In this document: positions 7,240 through 10,923 of the stretch, in pieces
Numbering within the stretch: the first letter of the stretch is position 1
Layout: every line of letters starts with the position of its first letter
Assembly: GCA_005893365.1 (NCBI GenBank)
Contig: VBPB01000120.1
Span: 1 to 10,923 of the forward strand
DNA: 10,923 nucleotides
Reading direction: 5' to 3'
From: Candidatus Eiseniibacteriota bacterium
GTDB taxonomy: Bacteria; Eisenbacteria; RBG-16-71-46
Translations under genes and position numbers: made by a program
Notes under the pieces: model-generated
Seen by the model: the letters and a program-made list of their open reading frames with translations, nothing else
Database searches by the model: none
What the model was told of the DNA's origin: nothing

Positions 7240-7649
7240 CGGAATCGCGAGTACGACCGGAAGGTTCAGGGGTCCGCCTTTCGCGTTGGCGCCGGAGCTG
7301 GACCGCCGTGCCGGCCGCAGCATGGCACATCGTGCCCTTCCGAGACCATCGGCCCCAATCCGGGCCGGGTCGAGCGGTTGTTTGCGGGCGGGATCGGTCG
7401 CGGGCCGCCCCGCCCCCACGCAAGTCCCCTCGTGCCCGCCGCAAGCCGGCCGGCGAGCCACGGCTCCCCGGCAAGCGCCGGCCCCGCGCGACGCCGGGCC
7501 GCGGCCGGACGGCGCGAAGTAGCGCGGCGGCGCGCCAGGCCGGCGCCCGGCGTCATGCGCTCAAGGGGGCGCGCGGCACCGGGGCGGCGGCGACCGTTCG
7601 CGACCGCAAGGCCGCGACCCGCCGCCGGGCCGCCGTCGGCGCGCCGCGG
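7240..7649. other. Divergent spacer between PAP2 and nth, with an open frame reading into nth
   Basis: About 410 bp that must carry promoters for the leftward PAP2 pair and the rightward nth-sppA pair. No convincing -35/-10 pair was found. In the nth frame it is open from GTG 7308 to ATG 7650. From about 7404 the codons are rich in AAG, CGC, CCG and GCC with mostly G or C at the third position, and would encode a Lys/Arg/Ala/Pro-rich tail; before about 7400 the third positions are less biased. There is no ATG, GTG or TTG in this frame between 7335 and 7650. It is therefore either non-coding GC-rich DNA or part of a basic extension of endonuclease III beginning at 7308 or 7332. Confidence 0.45.
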
Positions 7650-8303
7650 ATGCGCATCGCCCCGCCCACGCCCTCGCGGGCGGCGAAGCTCTTCGAGCTC
7701 CTGGCGCGCGCCTATCCCGACGCCCACACCGCGCTCCATCACGAGAACCCGCTGCAGCTGCTGGTGGCCACCATCCTTTCCGCCCAATGCACGGACGAGC
7801 GCGTGAACCTGGTGACGCCGGCGCTGTTCGCCCGCTTCCCGGACGCGGCCGCCCTGGCCGGCGCGGACCGGGCCGAGCTCGAGGGGCTCATCCGCTCGAC
7901 CGGCTTCTACCGCAACAAGGCCAAGGCCATCCAGAGCTGCTGCGCCGACCTCGTCGCCCATCATGGGGGCCAAGTGCCCCAGACGCTCGAGGCGCTCACC
8001 GCCTTGAAGGGCGTGGGACGCAAGACCGCGAACGTCGTGCTCGGGAACGCATTCGGCATCCCGGGCCTGGTCGTGGACACGCACGTCCAGCGCCTCGCCC
8101 TTAGGCTCGGCCTCACGCGCGAGACCGACCCGGTCAAGATCGAGTTCGCGCTCATGCCGATCGTCCCGCGCGAGACCTGGTCGCGGTTCTCGCACTGGCT
8201 CATCCTGCACGGACGGAGCGTCTGCGCCGCCCGCAAGCCACGCTGCTCCGCCTGCACGCTCGCTCCCCATTGTCCGCGCATCGGGGTGACCGCGTCGTCG
8301 TAG
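7650..8303 (+). CDS. nth: Endonuclease III (DNA glycosylase/AP lyase)
   Basis: Bifunctional base-excision repair enzyme removing oxidised pyrimidines and cutting the abasic site. From ATG 7650 it has 217 residues, close to the usual length of about 211. Signature parts: LLVATILSAQCTDERVN at 37-53; the helix-hairpin-helix LKGVGRKTANVVLGNAF at 119-135 with catalytic Lys125; VDTHVQR at 142-148 with catalytic Asp143; and the [4Fe-4S] cluster Cys192-x6-Cys199-x2-Cys202-x5-Cys208. All key residues are present. There is no obvious ribosome binding site before ATG 7650, and the frame is open for over 300 bp upstream with a basic composition; basic N-terminal tails occur on some Nth proteins, so a longer form is possible. 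The sppA gene follows after 34 bp on the same strand. Confidence 0.95.
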   Translation: MRIAPPTPSRAAKLFELLARAYPDAHTALHHENPLQLLVATILSAQCTDERVNLVTPALFARFPDAAALAGADRAELEGLIRSTGFYRNKAKAIQSCCADLVAHHGGQVPQTLEALTALKGVGRKTANVVLGNAFGIPGLVVDTHVQRLALRLGLTRETDPVKIEFALMPIVPRETWSRFSHWLILHGRSVCAARKPRCSACTLAPHCPRIGVTASS

Positions 8304-8324
8304 CGGTCCGCCGGTGCGGCGTTC

Positions 8325-8330
8325 GGAGGT
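8325..8330 (+). promoter_or_regulatory. Ribosome binding site of the SppA gene
   Basis: GGAGGT lies seven bases before ATG 8338 in the 34 bp gap after nth. It selects ATG 8338 over the in-frame GTG at 8314, which lies upstream of the motif. Confidence 0.7.
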
Positions 8331-8337
8331 CCTGCCG

Positions 8338-10758
8338 ATGTCCCGCCGACCGATCCTGATCCTGGCGCTGCTCGCCCTCGCGGCGCGGGCACCCTCCCCG
8401 GCCGCCGCCGGCCCGAGCCCCGACTTCCCGATGCCGCTCTATGGCAACGAGAGTGTGGCGGCCACCGACGGCGCGTGGGGATTCGTCATCAACCCGGCGG
8501 CCGGCGGCATCCACTACCCGGCCGAACTGCTGCTGGCGCTCACGAACCTCGAGCCCACCGGGCGCCTGTATCGCGGCGCGTGGGCGCAGCGCGGGGTCGG
8601 CATCATCGGCAGCACCATCAAGGGCGGCCCCAAGGACTGGATGCTGGCGTTCGGCAACGGGTCGGACCTGCTGCGCGGGGGCCTGTCGATCGACCGGCTC
8701 CAGGTGCCGGGTTCCCACGCCACCGACTACGCGATCGGGCTGCTCTCGCGTCCCCAGCCGTGGCTCTCGCTGGGGCTGGTGGGCCGGCACCTGACCCAGC
8801 CGAACCTGGGCGGCGTGCACTTGGGGCGCGCCTACGCCGGCGGCGTCGGCCTGCGCCCGCTCGCCTTCCTCGCGAGCAAGGGGCACGAGCTGGGCTCGCG
8901 GCTGACGCTCACCGCCGACGTGCTGATGGCCGAGGGCGCCGCGCGCTCGCAGGCGCGGGTGCGGGTGGGCGGCGAGCTGGAGCTGGTGCCGGGCCTGGCC
9001 GTGCGCGGCGCGGTGCAGGACCACGGCGGATTCCAGCTCGGCCTCTCGCTGCTGGGCGGACGCGCCGCCTACCACGGCAGCGGCGCGTTCGACCGCGACC
9101 AGCGCCGGCTCGCGGTGACGCACGCGATCTCGCTCCATCAGGGCGAGGAGCACAGCGTGTTCACCGGGCCCAAGTCGAACCGTCTCGCGGTGCTCCGCCT
9201 GGGCGGCGTGCTGGGTGACGAGCCGCTCTCGGGCTTCACGCTCACCGAGGGGGCCTCAGCCTTAGCCGGCGTCGCCTCGGTGCACCGGACGCTCGAGCGG
9301 GCGCTCGAGGATCCGCTCACGCGCGGCGTGCTGCTCGACCTGCGCGGCGTCGGCAACATGGCGCAGTTGGAGGAGCTCCGGCCGCGCATCGCCCGGCTCC
9401 GCAAGGCGGGCAAGCCGGTCGTGGCCTATCTGGAGGATGGCGGCGGCCGCGGCGACCTCTATCTGGCCTCGGCCTGCGACCGCATCGTCGCCAGCGAGGA
9501 GGCCTACTTCGGGGCGCTGGGCCTGCGCGCCGAGCGCCGCTACTACCGGCAGTTCCTGGCCGACTGGGGCCTGCGCCTCGACCGCTCGTCGACCGGGCGC
9601 TACAAGTCGGCCTATCGCAACTTCAGCGTCGACTCGACCCCGCCCGCCGACCGCGAGGTCATCGAGCGCAACCTCGACGTCTCGCAGGAGCTGTTCGTCT
9701 CGGCGGTCGCGGCCGACCGCCGCATGGACCGCGCCCGCCTGCTCACCGTGCTCGACGGCCGGGTGTGGCCGACGCGCGAGCTGCAGCGCGCCGGGCTGGT
9801 GGACACGGTCGGCTACCGCGAGGACGCGCTGCGGATGCTCGGGCGCCTCGCGCACCTGGGCGACCATCCGCGCACCGTGGACCTGCGGCGCCGCCCCGCG
9901 GTCGAGCGGGCCTGGACCGTGCCGGGGCGCATCGCCGTCGTCTACGCGAGCGGGGCGATCGACGTGGGGCGCAGCGGCAACGACCTGCTGATGGGCCCCT
10001 ACATGGGCTCGGAGACCGTGGTGCGGCAGCTGGAGCGCGCGTTCCACGAGCCCGGGGTCAAGGCGGTGGTGTTCCGCGTCGAGAGCCCGGGCGGGTCGGG
10101 CCTGGCGTCCAACCTGATCGACCACGCCGCCCAGCGCCTCAAGCACGAGACTGGCAAGCCGTTCATCGTCTCGATGGGCAGTGTCGCCGGCAGCGGCGGC
10201 TACTACATCGCCGCCCACGGCGACCGCATCTTCGCCGACCGGTACACCCGCACCGGCTCGATCGGCGTGCTCACGCTCAAGCCCTCGCTCCAGGGCTGGT
10301 ACGCCAAGCACGGCGTGCGCGAGGACGACTTCGAGCGCGGGCGCTACATGCGCGGCCTCTCGACCGCGTACGACTGGGACGCCGAGATGCAGGCGACCGC
10401 CGACTCGGCCATCGCCGACTACTACCGCGGCTTCGTCGCCAAGGTCGCGGACGGCCGCCGCCTCAGCTTCGCCCAGGTGGACTCGGTGGCGCAGGGCCGG
10501 GTGTGGATGGGCGAGGACGCCCAGCGCCACCGGCTGGTGGACCAGATCGGCGGGCTGGAAGCGGCGATCGCCGAGGCCCGGCAGCGCGCCGGCATCCCCG
10601 AGAGCGAGCGCATCCGCCTGGTCGAGTTCCGCCGGCCGCGCCCGTGGCTGCTCGAGCGGCTGGCGGGCTCGGCGGTGAGCACGCTCTGGACGCGCGCCGC
10701 GCACGTCCCCGAGGCCGGGGCGGTCTACTACCTGGCGGATGACGACGCCGCGGAGTAG
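8338..10758 (+). CDS. sppA: SppA-type signal peptide peptidase (67K, tandem-domain) with N-terminal beta-barrel-like domain
   Basis: Serine/lysine protease of family S49, which degrades cleaved signal peptides or membrane-bound substrates. The protein has 806 residues against about 618 for E. coli SppA. A signal peptide at 1-24 ends AAA|G. Residues about 30-280 form a beta-rich domain: NESVAATDGAWGFVINPAAGG at 37-57 resembles the start of PorV/UPF0164-type outer-membrane barrels, and it is followed by amphipathic strands with W/Y/F and Gly. Two S49 repeats follow: about 283-525 with the general base Lys423 in TGRYKSA, and about 530-765 with SPGGSG at 583-588 and the nucleophile Ser619 in VAGSGGYYIAA. 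The Lys-Ser distance of 196 matches about 200 in the E. coli enzyme, so both tandem halves and both catalytic residues are present. No membrane helix is seen after the signal peptide. If the barrel call is right, the peptidase would be tethered at the outer membrane facing the periplasm. It is probably co-transcribed with nth. Confidence 0.9.
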   Translation: MSRRPILILALLALAARAPSPAAAGPSPDFPMPLYGNESVAATDGAWGFVINPAAGGIHYPAELLLALTNLEPTGRLYRGAWAQRGVGIIGSTIKGGPKDWMLAFGNGSDLLRGGLSIDRLQVPGSHATDYAIGLLSRPQPWLSLGLVGRHLTQPNLGGVHLGRAYAGGVGLRPLAFLASKGHELGSRLTLTADVLMAEGAARSQARVRVGGELELVPGLAVRGAVQDHGGFQLGLSLLGGRAAYHGSGAFDRDQRRLAVTHAISLHQGEEHSVFTGPKSNRLAVLRLGGVLGDEPLSGFTLTEGASALAGVASVHRTLERALEDPLTRGVLLDLRGVGNMAQLEELRPRIARLRKAGKPVVAYLEDGGGRGDLYLASACDRIVASEEAYFGALGLRAERRYYRQFLADWGLRLDRSSTGRYKSAYRNFSVDSTPPADREVIERNLDVSQELFVSAVAADRRMDRARLLTVLDGRVWPTRELQRAGLVDTVGYREDALRMLGRLAHLGDHPRTVDLRRRPAVERAWTVPGRIAVVYASGAIDVGRSGNDLLMGPYMGSETVVRQLERAFHEPGVKAVVFRVESPGGSGLASNLIDHAAQRLKHETGKPFIVSMGSVAGSGGYYIAAHGDRIFADRYTRTGSIGVLTLKPSLQGWYAKHGVREDDFERGRYMRGLSTAYDWDAEMQATADSAIADYYRGFVAKVADGRRLSFAQVDSVAQGRVWMGEDAQRHRLVDQIGGLEAAIAEARQRAGIPESERIRLVEFRRPRPWLLERLAGSAVSTLWTRAAHVPEAGAVYYLADDDAAE

Positions 10759-10923
10759 GCGGCCGGCAGCCTCGGCACCCGGCGCTCCCCGCGGATGACC
10801 ACGCCTCGCAGCCGGCGGCCGGCGACCACGGCACCCTCCGCCCCCTCCACCCCCTCCGCCCTCCGCGCCGCGCGCCGCGGGGCGACGTTCCCCGGCTCAG
10901 GGATTGGGCTGGCGGCCACGGTC
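10759..10923. other. Window end: no confident gene; competing open frames on both strands
   Basis: No clear terminator follows sppA. On the plus strand ATG 10795 opens a frame of 43 codons to the edge, with a Ser/Thr/Pro-rich start and then a GSGIGLAATV stretch; it has no ribosome binding site. On the minus strand a frame enters from beyond the edge and stops at 10728, overlapping the sppA end by 31 bp, encoding an Ala/Arg/Val-rich tail. The two frames share their third codon positions, so the G/C bias there cannot tell them apart. Either could be the edge of a real neighbour, or neither. Confidence 0.3.

Noticed and set aside
7266..8270. Minus-strand open frame opposite nth
   Set aside because: Antisense to endonuclease III, whose catalytic and cluster residues are all intact; no features of its own.
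9262..10704. Minus-strand open frame of 480 codons opposite sppA
   Set aside because: Antisense to a well-supported SppA with both catalytic residues; His/Arg/Ala/Val-rich composition typical of antisense frames.
10795..10923. GSGIGLA stretch resembling a histidine kinase G box
   Set aside because: It lies about 35 codons after the first start and has no preceding H, N or F boxes, so the likeness is probably chance.

Overview
The window is very GC-rich throughout and encodes exported lipoproteins, an RND efflux pump and an apparent outer-membrane barrel domain, so it comes from a diderm bacterium. Gene density, GC-rich third codon positions and the style of the proteins (PorV-like barrel, NHL propeller lipoprotein, large SppA) would suit a high-GC lineage such as Eisenbacteria, Gemmatimonadota or Myxococcota. 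That placement is inference; no rRNA or other marker gene is present.

Left block (minus strand, 1-4784): a two-gene efflux operon, reading right to left. A lipoprotein membrane-fusion (periplasmic adaptor) protein overlaps by ATGA the start of a 1045-residue MdtB/MdtC-like RND pump. No TolC-type outer-membrane channel is in view. Downstream on the same strand, cut off by the window edge, is the N-terminus of a GT-C-fold membrane glycosyltransferase-like protein of the TMTC kind, visible only as an open frame running off the left edge.

Middle block (4785-7239): an upstream spacer of about 400 bp divides the leftward pump operon from a rightward 84-residue single-pass membrane protein of unknown function with a strong ribosome binding site. 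This small gene converges on a leftward pair: a PAP2-superfamily membrane phosphatase followed after 4 bp by a six-bladed NHL-repeat beta-propeller lipoprotein.

Right block (7240-10758, plus strand): after another GC-rich divergent spacer of about 400 bp come endonuclease III (nth, with catalytic Lys and Asp and the four FeS cysteines) and, 34 bp later, a large SppA-type peptidase. The SppA has both catalytic residues and is preceded by a roughly 250-residue beta-barrel-like domain. This fusion is the most unusual item in the window. The last 165 bp are ambiguous.

No tRNA, rRNA, CRISPR array, insertion sequence or prophage feature was seen. This looks like ordinary chromosomal housekeeping and envelope DNA rather than a defence or mobile island.
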